Source: Pseudofrankia coriaricola (GTDB lineage: Bacteria; Actinomycetota; Actinomycetes; Frankiales; Frankiaceae). From it: a DNA stretch of 35,486 bases. This document shows, in pieces, positions 18,094 to 26,429 of the stretch. The notes under the pieces were generated by a model. It had not been told where the DNA came from, did no database searches, and saw only the letters and a list, made by a program, of their open reading frames with translations. Both the position numbers and the translations under genes were made by a program. Location: contig NZ_MBLO01000265.1 in NCBI RefSeq assembly GCF_001854805.1, forward strand, positions 1-35,486, written 5' to 3'. Every line of letters begins with the position of its first letter. Within the stretch, counting starts at the first letter, position 1.

Positions 18094-19721
18094 GAGGCGC
18101 CGAACCGGCGGGCCGCCTCGGCGCGCTGCAGCTTGCCGGATGGTGTCTTCGGGATCGAGCCCGGCGGGAGAACGCGGGTCGTGACCGGCCACAGCCCGAT
18201 GGTGGCCAGGAGATGGTCGGCGACGGCGCGCTCCACGGACGTCGGATCCGGCGCTCGTGACTCCACGGCTATGCCGAGGCCTTCGCCGAAACCACCCGTC
18301 CGCTGGACGGAGAACGCGATGGCGTTGCCGGCGCGAACACCGGGCACCTGCTCGGCGGTCCGTTCGACCTCTTCCGGGTAGATGTTGCGGCCTCCGACGA
18401 TGATCAGATCCTTCTGCCGGCCGCAGATCACCAGCTCGCCGTCGACGAGGTAGCCGAGGTCTCCCGTGCGCAGCCAACCGTCGACGACCGGGCCGGGCGC
18501 GGAGGTGGCGCCGCGGTAGCCGCTGGTGACGGCGGGTCCGCGGACCTCGACCTCACCGACCGTGCGGTCGGGTAGCACGTGGCGGGTGGCCGGGTCGGTG
18601 ACCCGGATGGTGGTCTCGGCGATGGGCGGCCCCAGCAGGGGCAGGCGCCGGGTCGGCCGCCCGGCGCGCGGCGGCCGGGCGGCGCCGGCCGCCGTCAGGT
18701 CGTCGGCGTCGATCTCGTCGACGCGGAGCCCCCCGAGCGGGGCGGGGATCGTCACCGCGAGCGTGGCCTCCGCGAGACCGTAGCCGGGCAGGAACACACG
18801 CGGGTCGAGGCCGTGCGGCCGCGCGGCTGCGAGGAACTTCTCGATGACGTCTGGGTCGATCGGTTCCCCACCCGACATCGCCTGCGTGACGCGGGAGAGG
18901 TCGAGGCGGGGGCCGAGGGGAAGGAGCCGCGCGGCTACGGCGTACGCGGAGGCCGGGCCGATGATGGTCTGGACGCGGTGGCGCGCCGCCTGCCGCAGCC
19001 AGCTGGCCGGGTCGGCCAGATATTCGGTGGGTGAGGTCAGGAAGAGGTCGCACTGACCACAGGTGAGCGTGGCGGCGAGGACCCCGACGAGGCCCATGTC
19101 GTGGGAGAGCGGCAGCCAGGACAGCATCCCGCCATGCCGCTGCCCGTGGCCGATCGCGGCCGCGGTGCCCCGCAGGTTGGCCGCGAGGTTGGCGTGGCTG
19201 ACCAGCACGATCCTGGGCTCGTCCGTCGTGCCGCTCGTCAGCTGCAGGATCACCGTGTCGCCGTCGGCCACCTCGGGGCGCCGCCAGTCGGACACCGGGC
19301 CCGGCTCCAGCACCCGGTCGAGCGGAGTCACCGCACGGCCGGTGGCGGCCAGCGGCGCGGCCAGATCCTCGAAGGGCGGGCCGACCAGGACCAGCGACGC
19401 TTCCAGCCGATCCAGATGCCGCGCGGTCGCGGACAGGAATGCGTCGACGTCCATCGTCCGCGCCGGGGTCGGCAGCACGGCGACGCCCGCGCCGGCGAGC
19501 CAGACCGCCGCGATGGCCGTGACCGCGGCCCGGGAGGTCAGCCCGAGGACGGCGACCGTCCGGCCCGGGCCGATGCCGTCCTCCTGCAGACGGGCGGCCT
19601 GACGCAGCGCTACCTGATAGAGCTCGCCCCAGCTCACACGGTCGTCGCCTTCGGGGGAAAGAAAGGTGACCGAGCCGTCCTCTCTACTGGCCCGTTCCAT
19701 GGCGTCCAGCAGGTAGACCAT
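18090..19721 (-). CDS. Fatty acyl-AMP ligase (FAAL-type adenylate-forming enzyme)
   Basis: A 543-residue ANL-superfamily enzyme that should activate a fatty acid as acyl-AMP and load it on an acyl carrier protein. FAAL-like blocks are seen: WLPLSHDMGLVGVL (202-215), SPTEYLADPASWL (230-242), YGLAEATLAVT (314-324), RTGDLGYLVDGELVICGRQKDLIIVGGRNIYPEEVE and the A10 motif PKTPSGK with Lys about 530. The A3 phosphate loop is unusual: TSGTTDEPR (162-170) in place of the usual TSG[ST]TGxPKG, so a Gly and the Lys are replaced. The operon context (carrier protein upstream, NTF2-like gene overlapping downstream) supports acyl loading onto the carrier. ATG 19721 is the start. FAAL rather than CoA ligase is inferred from these blocks. 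Confidence 0.88.
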   Translation of the reverse strand: MVYLLDAMERASREDGSVTFLSPEGDDRVSWGELYQVALRQAARLQEDGIGPGRTVAVLGLTSRAAVTAIAAVWLAGAGVAVLPTPARTMDVDAFLSATARHLDRLEASLVLVGPPFEDLAAPLAATGRAVTPLDRVLEPGPVSDWRRPEVADGDTVILQLTSGTTDEPRIVLVSHANLAANLRGTAAAIGHGQRHGGMLSWLPLSHDMGLVGVLAATLTCGQCDLFLTSPTEYLADPASWLRQAARHRVQTIIGPASAYAVAARLLPLGPRLDLSRVTQAMSGGEPIDPDVIEKFLAAARPHGLDPRVFLPGYGLAEATLAVTIPAPLGGLRVDEIDADDLTAAGAARPPRAGRPTRRLPLLGPPIAETTIRVTDPATRHVLPDRTVGEVEVRGPAVTSGYRGATSAPGPVVDGWLRTGDLGYLVDGELVICGRQKDLIIVGGRNIYPEEVERTAEQVPGVRAGNAIAFSVQRTGGFGEGLGIAVESRAPDPTSVERAVADHLLATIGLWPVTTRVLPPGSIPKTPSGKLQRAEAARRFGAS

Positions 19722-19788
19722 TTGTGTGTCAGCCTCTCGTGAGGGGTGATCTTCAGGCCCTTGACGGCTGTGCGAGACGGGAAGGACG

Positions 19789-20064
19789 TCAACCAGCCGG
19801 GTGGGACGCGCTGGGCATCGGCGCCGTGATGAGCCGCTCGAGCAGGCGGCTCATCGACACGCAGGTCTCGAAGTTCGCGTTCGCCAGATCGGCGCCTTTG
19901 ATCAAAATTCCGAACTCGTCGTTCAGCCTCCCGATGAGGCGGATCAGCTCCATGGAGTCCAGGAGCCCCGACGACAGCAGGGGCTCGTCTTCCGGGAGAT
20001 CCTCCTCGACGTCGACGAACCCCTCCGAGACCAGCATCGCGCTCAACTGCGCCGCATACCGCAT
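19789..20064 (-). CDS. Acyl carrier protein
   Basis: A 91-residue carrier protein with the usual length and an acidic four-helix pattern. GLLDSMELIRLIGRLNDEFGI contains the Ser (about residue 37) that would receive the phosphopantetheine arm. ATG 20064 is chosen because GGAG lies 8 nt upstream and the resulting length fits the family; upstream ATGs at 20088 and 20106 lack good ribosome sites. It is the first gene of a minus-strand unit, 67 bp before the acyl-AMP ligase, which is its likely loading partner. Confidence 0.85.
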   Translation of the reverse strand: MRYAAQLSAMLVSEGFVDVEEDLPEDEPLLSSGLLDSMELIRLIGRLNDEFGILIKGADLANANFETCVSMSRLLERLITAPMPSASHPAG

Positions 20065-21017
20065 TCTGTTGTCTCCACGTGGCGTCATGAGTATGTCCGC
20101 GGGCATGGGAATATCGACCCAGGCGCGGCGGGTCGTGTAAGGTTAAATTGTGGTGAAATGTGTCCGCGCGATCGGTGGCCGTCTTTGGTGCGGGCCTTGG
20201 CCGCCCTCGGCACCTGAGGCGCGCGGGCGTTTTGTTGTTGTGTGGTGTGCCGAGCCGGTGGTACTGCGCGTCAGTGGTTCCCGGCGCGAGTCACTCCCGT
20301 TCGTCCATATCGTCTCGTGCTCCGTCCGCGACGCCGCGGGCGCAAGCGGGTCGGGCGAGCCTGAATCCCGGTTCGGAGCCGTGCCGAAAACGGTGCCCGG
20401 CCTTTCGCCAGATCTGAGCGTGCGGGCGGGTCAAATGCTTTGACTTGCCTTGGTGGATGGCGCTCCATTGCTGGCGCCACGGACTGAACCGCTGGCGGAC
20501 CACCGACGGGGGCCGGGCCGGCGCCATGCCGTCGGCCCGGCCACATCTATACCACGCAGCGGCGCCGCGATGTAGCTGAAGTCGTGCGGCCCTGCCTGTG
20601 GGGCATCCATCGGATACCGTCGGTCGTCGCGAGCGAGCATGGCACGAACGCAGTTTCGTGCGCGCGGTGGCTTCGGGAACGCCTGTCACTGATGGTAGCC
20701 GTGGGCGATGCCGGATTCAGGGCTCTATCCGCTGGTCAGCCCCTCGGGCGTCCAGCTGGTCCGAAGATCAAATCACGACTCCTCGGCGTGACACATCACG
20801 GTGTGTATCTATTAACGGGTCGAGGTGGGCCCATTTTTTGCCAGTGCTACCTACTGGACACGAATCGTCCGCATGTGCCATCCTGTTGACGCAGCGCAGA
20901 TCATCGCTTAGGCGCAAAGATCATTCGCCCACCGGACGGTATGCAGGGCTTGCGCTCGCTATGGCGCTGGCGTGTGGCAGGTACATGCAGTCGGACAACT
21001 GTTTGAGGACCGCGACC
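20065..21017. other. Long divergent non-coding region between the two carrier-protein genes
   Basis: About 950 bp without a gene I can support. Short frames here lack recognisable domains and ribosome sites. It contains an inverted repeat with GGCCGGGCC arms (20511-20519, 20534-20542), a small dyad CGTGA-CACA-TCACG (20787-20800), and two AGATCAT sites 20 bp apart (20898, 20918). Around 20810-20880 it is markedly AT-richer than its surroundings. Promoters for both divergent units should lie here. Confidence 0.5.
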
Positions 21018-21896
21018 ATGCAGATGACCCAGGCGGACTTCGAGGGCCTCCTTGCCGCGAGGCTCGGCTGTGAGCCGCCACAGGTTTCGTCCACGGCGGT
21101 GCTGGAGGATTCATTCGGGCTGGACTCGTTCAGACGCCTGGAACTCATAACCATCCTCGCCGAGGCGGGGATTGAGCTGACGGAAAAAGAGATCACCTCA
21201 CTGAGAACCGTCGGGGATCTCTACGATGCCTACAGCAGGGCCCAGGTGCGGCCGGACGACGTGGGTTCGCTTCGTGCCTCGACTCCCGTCGCCCCCGACG
21301 CGGACGTCACTGGTTCGGTCATGCCGGCGCCGCGGGCGACGAAGCGTTTCAGGTTCGAGCCGATCTCGCCCGAGCTGATGCCGTTCATGTATCGGATGGC
21401 GATCGATCCCGATGTCGGCCACCGGTGGAAGTTCCGTGGGTTCGTTCCGGACTTCGAGAATTTCTGCGCCGGCTTCAAGGCCGGCGCCCTGGTGCAGTTC
21501 GCGGTGATCTCGAACGAGACTCGGCAGCCCGTTGGGCAGGTTGTCTGCTACAACTGCGATCATGTGCAGCGTTTTGCGTTCTTCGCGGCGCTGTTCGTGC
21601 CCGAGCTCGTCGGCACAGGTATTCCCGTCGAGGCGTCGGACGTGTTCGTTCGGTATCTGTTCGCGACCTGGGACCTCAGGAAGATCTACATGGAGGTCCC
21701 AGCCTTCAACTTCGGCTCGTTCAGCAGCGGGGAGGGCCGCCAGTTCGAGGTCGAGGGTATTCTCAAAAATCACAGCTACTATGCGGGCAGGCACTGGGAC
21801 CAGTACGTCCTGGCCATCTATCCTCCGCCTGAGCACGGTCGGCCGAACGATGGCGGCGGTCGTGTGTTCACCGGAGGTTCCTCGGGGGTCCGCTGA
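21018..21896 (+). CDS. Acyl carrier domain fused to a GNAT acyltransferase
   Basis: A 292-residue two-domain protein. Residues 1-75 form an acyl carrier domain: LEDSFGLDSFRRLELITILAEAGIEL with attachment Ser about 37. A linker (75-107, Ala/Pro/Asp-rich) leads to a GNAT domain (about 108-275): FRFEPISPELMPFMYRMAID, QFAVISNETRQPVGQVVCYN, then FFAALFVPELVGTGIPVEASDVFVRYLFATWDLRKIYMEVP, the usual RimJ/RimL-like order. The fold could transfer an acyl group held on its own carrier domain to an amine, instead of using acetyl-CoA (inference). ATG 21018 has GAGG 9 nt upstream; the longer open frame before it reads as non-coding. It is divergent from the carrier-protein/acyl-ligase unit, which would supply the acyl group. 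Confidence 0.85.
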   Translation: MQMTQADFEGLLAARLGCEPPQVSSTAVLEDSFGLDSFRRLELITILAEAGIELTEKEITSLRTVGDLYDAYSRAQVRPDDVGSLRASTPVAPDADVTGSVMPAPRATKRFRFEPISPELMPFMYRMAIDPDVGHRWKFRGFVPDFENFCAGFKAGALVQFAVISNETRQPVGQVVCYNCDHVQRFAFFAALFVPELVGTGIPVEASDVFVRYLFATWDLRKIYMEVPAFNFGSFSSGEGRQFEVEGILKNHSYYAGRHWDQYVLAIYPPPEHGRPNDGGGRVFTGGSSGVR

Positions 21897-22131
21897 CGCG
21901 GATTCCTCGCGGGCCTAGGCTGTCGAGGACCTGCCGCAATAGCCATGGGTGGGCAGTTGTCGGGATAGGCACGAGTGTGCGCGGGCGTCGAATTCTGTCG
22001 GGGCACCGCCGCGGCGAGGCTGGAAACTCTTTCGTGCTCCGGGTCGGCATGCGGTGCTGATTCGGTGTCGGTCCGACCAGGTTCTGTTCGGACGGTTCGT
22101 TCGGCGGACCGTGCTACGAGAAGGAGTTGAC

Positions 22132-22572
22132 GTGCGCGTCTGGCGTGGTGGGTTGATGCTTGCCGGGACGGTGGTGCCGGCCGTCGTTGGGTCGTGGGTG
22201 GCTGGTCCGGCGGCCGAGGCGGCCTCGTCCTGGAACTCGGTGTCCGAGTCGCAGAGCGCGCAGCTGGCGTGCAGCGAAAGCGACGGCGTCAAGGTCGGCA
22301 GCGCCGACTACCAGGGCACCGAGGTCGGGCAGCTCTGGTATAGCTCCAGCTGTCGTACCGTCTGGGGCAAGTGGCTCGGCGATGACGAGGCGTCGCTGGG
22401 CTCGCCTACGGGGTGGCTTGTCCGGTCGGACAACTACAACACCTCGCACGACATCGGCTGCGGATTCGACGGCTGGTGCGTGACGGATCACATCAATGAC
22501 GCCGGTTACACGACCAAGCTGCAGGTGCAGCTGTTTTGGCACGGCCCGATTGTCTCGACCCCGGCCTATTGA
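22132..22572 (+). CDS. Small secreted four-Cys protein, DUF2690-like (paralogue 2)
   Basis: A 146-residue exported protein. The signal peptide runs RVWRGGLMLAGTVVPAVVGSW to about AAEAA (residue 28). The mature part contains ACSESDGVKVGS, the core QLWYSSSCRTVWGKW, RSDNYN, a Cys-Gly-x4-WC pair and HINDAGYTT near the end. Four cysteines allow two disulfides. GTG 22132 has AAGGAG 5 nt upstream. The gene is nearly identical at DNA level to paralogue 3 over its first 190 bases, so the two arose by recent tandem duplication. No function is known; export points to the cell surface or medium. Confidence 0.85.
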   Translation: MRVWRGGLMLAGTVVPAVVGSWVAGPAAEAASSWNSVSESQSAQLACSESDGVKVGSADYQGTEVGQLWYSSSCRTVWGKWLGDDEASLGSPTGWLVRSDNYNTSHDIGCGFDGWCVTDHINDAGYTTKLQVQLFWHGPIVSTPAY

Positions 22573-22667
22573 CGGTTCGGCCCGACGGGTCCAGCGGCCG
22601 GCGCACCGTACATCAATGGGCCGCTGGCTGGCGACAGGTGTCCAAATGTACGAGGAGAGGAGCCGAG

Positions 22668-23114
22668 ATGCGTGTCTGGCGTGGTGGGTTGGTGCTTGCC
22701 GGGACGGTGGTGCCGGCGGTCGCGGGGTCGTGGGTGGTTGGGCCGGCGGCCCAGGCGGCCTCGCCCTGGAACTCGACGTCCGAGTCGCAGAGCGCCCAGC
22801 TGGCGTGCAGCGAAAGCGACGGAGTGAAGGTCGGCAGCGCGAACGACTCCGTCAGCGGCATGGAACTCGGGCAGCTCTGGTACAGCCCGAGCTGTCGTAC
22901 CGTCTGGGGTAAGTGGCTCGGCAACGCCGACCATCCCATCGGTCCCCCCAAGGGCTGGCTTATCAGGTCGGACGGCTATTCGACGCCGCATGAAATGTGC
23001 TGGGACGAAAATCAGTGGTGCAGCACCATCCACATCAATGATGCCGGCTACACGACCAAACTCCAGGTCGAGGTGTACCCCGGGGGCCCCATCCGTTCGA
23101 CCCCGCAGTACTGA
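22668..23114 (+). CDS. Small secreted four-Cys protein, DUF2690-like (paralogue 3)
   Basis: A 148-residue tandem copy of the preceding gene, 95 bp downstream on the same strand. The signal peptide (RVWRGGLVLAGTVVPAVAGSW, cleavage near AAQAA) and SESQSAQLACSESDGVKVGSA are almost unchanged. The middle and C-terminal parts differ: the core is QLWYSPSCRTVWGKWLG, with a Cys-Trp-Asp and a WC pair, then IHINDAGYTTKLQVEV. Such divergence after a conserved first half suggests selection on the exposed part. ATG 22668 has GAGGAGAGGAG just upstream, the best ribosome site of the family. Confidence 0.85.
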   Translation: MRVWRGGLVLAGTVVPAVAGSWVVGPAAQAASPWNSTSESQSAQLACSESDGVKVGSANDSVSGMELGQLWYSPSCRTVWGKWLGNADHPIGPPKGWLIRSDGYSTPHEMCWDENQWCSTIHINDAGYTTKLQVEVYPGGPIRSTPQY

Positions 23115-23344
23115 CCGCTGGGTTCCTTCGCGGTACGAGTCGCGGCGGCCACCGCGGGGTTCTTCGGATGCGGTAGGCCGTCTGGGCCGGATCCCCGTTG
23201 CCCGGACACAGCCCAATGGAGTTTTCCTGTCGACAACATCGGCTTGGGGCGGAGCCGTTGTAGCACGCGAAACCCGTTCCTTCCGCCGCTCCGTCGACGA
23301 CAACAGCCAAGATTGCTATTCTTTACTCTGAAGGGTATTCGAGA

Positions 23345-23800
23345 GTGTCTCCTCGGAATTACGCTGGGTGGACAGCCGTCGCGGCACTGGGCCTGTCCAC
23401 TTCTTCCCTGCTGGGTGCATCCGTCGCACAGGCAGCCACTTCGTCGGCAAACACTCCGGAGGGAGTCGCCGGTGGGGCGGCGGCCCTTGCTTGCGATGAG
23501 ACCGACGGCTACAGGGTCTACAGCGCGAACTACAGCAACGCTACGGCGGAGCTTTGGTACAGCCCGAACTGCCGTACCGTGTGGGCGAAGATGCAGGCTT
23601 CGGGATCCAGCTATCCTGGATGGGGCCTTCGTGCTCAGGTTATCAGAAGTGACGGCGTCTCTTCTGAATGCCGCCTGGACGGTCCGCCGCCGTGCGCGAC
23701 CGGCCATCTGAATGACGCCGGATACACGTCTTACGCGAAGGGCCTTTTCGACGTTACACCGGGCGGACAAACAATTTATTGGACCACTCCGTCCTACTGA
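23345..23800 (+). CDS. Small secreted four-Cys protein, DUF2690-like (paralogue 4)
   Basis: A 151-residue exported relative, 230 bp beyond paralogue 3. The signal peptide (VAALGLSTSSLLGASVAQAA, cleavage about residue 31) is unlike that of copies 2 and 3. The mature part keeps LACDETDGYRVYS, the core AELWYSPNCRTVWAKM, IRSDG, a second pair of cysteines and GHLNDAGYTS. GTG 23345 has GAAGGG about 8 nt upstream, and GCTATTCTT at 23313-23321 could be its promoter -10 region. GC content is visibly below that of the neighbouring housekeeping genes, which hints at separate ancestry. Confidence 0.82.
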   Translation: MSPRNYAGWTAVAALGLSTSSLLGASVAQAATSSANTPEGVAGGAAALACDETDGYRVYSANYSNATAELWYSPNCRTVWAKMQASGSSYPGWGLRAQVIRSDGVSSECRLDGPPPCATGHLNDAGYTSYAKGLFDVTPGGQTIYWTTPSY

Positions 23801-24786
23801 ATCCTCGGGATTCCAGGGCGTAGTTTCGCGTTTTGCGAATCAGGCGGCCAGGATGGTCCGCCCGGGTTCGCCGAATTGATCAGGCTGTTCCACAGCCTGG
23901 CAAGGGCACGTTCGGAGAGGTTTTCCCGGTTGCGGCCTGGGAGGTTACGGATCTTTCACCCGGGGTCGCTGTCGAGTCCGCGCCGGACTCCCAGCAAGGT
24001 CGTGGCGCGGCGGACCTCGCCAGCGCCGGCACTGCCGGGAATGACTCGGTGAACGACCGCCTTCCGAACAGCGGCTCCTGGCAGTATTACCGGCGCTTTG
24101 ACCTCCGGCTATTGGGGAAGGAGAGTGGGGACTCGGCCCGCGAGGCCTTTCGCGGAGCGTGACATCGCTGACCCTTTGTCACTGGTCGTCGAGCGAAGGT
24201 TGGCCCAGGTCTTTCGTGCCCTGGCCGGATGTGATCGTGGCTGACCTTCCACTCTTGTTGATGTTGAGTTGTACCGTTCGGCCGGGGGTGGCCGCGGCGG
24301 GATGCCCTTGCTGTCGCGCGGGGTGGGAGCCCGGCTCACGTCCGAGGCGGCGTTTCTTCCGATCGGCGGGGTGGTCGGCGGGGTGGGACGTCGGTGGGTC
24401 GGGTCATCCGGAGCGGGCAGGGCGCGCGAGGTGGTGATCGCCCGGACGGCGAGTGGTGTCCAGGGCGGTGGGCGGTCAGGTGCGGCACGGTCTGGCGGGC
24501 GTGGCGGCCGGCGAGCCAGAACAGCCGACGGCGTAGTCATCTCGGTTCCCAGCGCCGCGCTGGCTGGTTGGGCGGGGAGAGCATCTGGGGCCTGGGCGAC
24601 GAGTCGAGGGCGAGCGCGGCGAGGGCGCACCGGACCTCGCGCCCGCCATCTCGGCGGGCCCACGGGCGACGCCCGCGAGCACCGCCAGGTCAAGATCGAC
24701 AAATGGTGAAGATGGTGCGTACCGGATGAAACGCCTCGTTTACCATTATCGTCGGGGTACCTGAGGCGAACCGAGGAGACGTGGTC
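23801..24786. other. Non-coding gap before LCP gene 2
   Basis: Nearly 1 kb without a gene I can support. Frames on both strands are Arg/Pro- or Gly-rich shadows with no domain and no ribosome site. Close to the LCP start are an imperfect inverted repeat (AATGGTGAA near 24703 and TTTACCATT near 24739) and a 12-codon open frame at 24727-24765 that ends just before the LCP ribosome site. Confidence 0.5.
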
Positions 24787-26346
24787 GTGCCAGGAGAAGT
24801 GCCGCTTCCCTCCCACCTGAGCCCGCGAGGTGGCAGGCGCGGCCGGCCGCGACGCGGGCGGGTTCCCGGTGGTCGGCTCGGCTCCGGGCTGCTGGCGCTG
24901 ATCTCCGCCGCCATACTGCTGGTCTGCGCCGGAGGATGGGCGCAGTACACCTACGCCAACGGAAACGTGGGCCACGTCCGGCTCGACCTGGGAGGCGATC
25001 GACCGCCCACCGAACGCGGTGTGGCGAACTATCTGCTCGTTGGTACGGACAGCCGCGCGGGCACCGGCGACGAGTACGGCGGCTCATCGGTCGTCGGCCA
25101 GCGGTCGGACAGCACGATCCTGATCCACATGGCCAAGAACGGGGAAACGACGATGGTCTCGTTCCCACGGGACACCCTCGTCATCATTCCCGAGTACACC
25201 GACGCGGCCGGCAAGACTCACAAGTTGCACAAGGGCAGGTTCAACTCGGCCATTTCCGACGGCGGGCCCTCGCTGCTGGTAAAGATGATCGAAAGCCTTA
25301 CCGGAATGCGGGTCGACCACTACATCTCCGTCGACCTCGCGGGGTTCAAGAAGATCACCGATGCGATCGGCGGTGTCGACGTCTGTGTGCTGCCGTCGGA
25401 CTTCAAGGACCACTTCAAGGATGACTTTGGTGTGTGGCGGCTGAGCACCAACACCAAGGACTCGATGAGCGGCTGGTCCGGGGGCCCGGGCATCGTGCAT
25501 GTCAACGGCGAGCAGGCACTGGCGTTCGTCCGCCAGCGGCACGGTTTCCTCGCGGGCGACATCGCCCGGATCAACCGCCAGCAGCAGTTCCTCGGTGCCG
25601 TGTTCCGCAAGGCCACCAGCAGCGACGTGCTGACAAATCCGATCAAGTCGACGGCACTGATCAAGGCCGCGACCGATGCGCTCGCCCTCGACGAGAACAC
25701 CTCGCTCGATGACCTCAAAGACCTCGGCCTGTCGATGAAAGGCATGGCGGCGGGGACGATGCACGTCGAGACGCTGCCGACGCGCTCGCCAGGACTCGCG
25801 GACGGCGGAAATCCGGCGAATGGAACGTTGCCTGGCTACGGCGCGGTACTGCTCTACGACCCGGTCGACCTCGCGAAGATCGTCGTCCCGCTGGGCGGGC
25901 ATGTCGACGGTGTCACTCCCGCTGGCACCACTGCGCCGGCCACGCCGGATCCCGGGGCGACTCCAGGTCCTGTCACGGTTCCGCCCGCGCAGATCAGTCT
26001 CGATGTCTACAACGGTTCCACGAGGTCCGGGCTGGCTTCGACGGCGGCGACCGCTCTGACGCGCGAAGGCTTCCGCGTGGGAAGCACCCTCAACGCCGAC
26101 CCCCGGAACTACACGACGTCGCGGGTGCTCTATGGACCCGGCCAGCAGCAGGCCGCGTGGACCGTGCAGGCGGCGGTCCCCGGCGCGATCACCCGGGCTG
26201 ACCCGACCATCACCGGGATCCACCTCATTCTCGGCGCCGAGTACACGACGGTCGTCTCCCCGATGACCGCGGGCGCCACGCCTGCCGCCGGCCCGGCACC
26301 TGCCGCCCCACAGGGCCCACCGCCACCCCCCAGCTGCACCCTGTAG
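24787..26346 (+). CDS. LytR-CpsA-Psr (LCP) family cell-wall glycopolymer ligase, second copy
   Basis: A 519-residue protein with a short cytoplasmic N-terminus, one membrane helix (about 33-56), an LCP domain (about 80-265) and a LytR_C domain (about 400-490). Motifs: NYLLVGTDSRAGTGDE, RSDSTILIHM, TMVSFPRDTLVIIP, NSAISDGGPSLLVKMIE and LAFVRQRHGFLAGDIARINRQQQFL. It resembles the LCP protein at 14.1 kb, even in the FKDDFG...STNTKDSMSGW loop, but lacks the long N-terminal tail. GTG 24787 lies 8 nt after GAGGAG; GTG 24781 is too close. It should join a polymer from a lipid carrier to peptidoglycan outside the membrane. The two LCP genes bracket the acyl-transfer and secreted-protein genes. Confidence 0.92.
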   Translation: MPGEVPLPSHLSPRGGRRGRPRRGRVPGGRLGSGLLALISAAILLVCAGGWAQYTYANGNVGHVRLDLGGDRPPTERGVANYLLVGTDSRAGTGDEYGGSSVVGQRSDSTILIHMAKNGETTMVSFPRDTLVIIPEYTDAAGKTHKLHKGRFNSAISDGGPSLLVKMIESLTGMRVDHYISVDLAGFKKITDAIGGVDVCVLPSDFKDHFKDDFGVWRLSTNTKDSMSGWSGGPGIVHVNGEQALAFVRQRHGFLAGDIARINRQQQFLGAVFRKATSSDVLTNPIKSTALIKAATDALALDENTSLDDLKDLGLSMKGMAAGTMHVETLPTRSPGLADGGNPANGTLPGYGAVLLYDPVDLAKIVVPLGGHVDGVTPAGTTAPATPDPGATPGPVTVPPAQISLDVYNGSTRSGLASTAATALTREGFRVGSTLNADPRNYTTSRVLYGPGQQQAAWTVQAAVPGAITRADPTITGIHLILGAEYTTVVSPMTAGATPAAGPAPAAPQGPPPPPSCTL

Positions 26347-26429
26347 ACCTCGGCGGCGGACGGGCCCGGCCGGGTGGGGAGAGTCTCGCCGACGGCCCCA
26401 TCCCGGGGCTTGCCGCCGCCGCCCGACCG

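Noticed and set aside
20291-20689. 132-residue minus-strand frame in the divergent gap
   Set aside because: Contains a Trp/Arg-rich stretch that briefly suggested a transposase remnant, but no catalytic motif or terminal repeats support it.
24727-24765. 12-codon open frame as a leader peptide for LCP gene 2
   Set aside because: No ribosome site and no regulatory codon run or attenuator pair; kept only as a remark.
24109-24975. 288-residue minus-strand frame before LCP gene 2
   Set aside because: Pro/Arg/Ala-rich shadow with no domain, running into the LCP coding region on the other strand.
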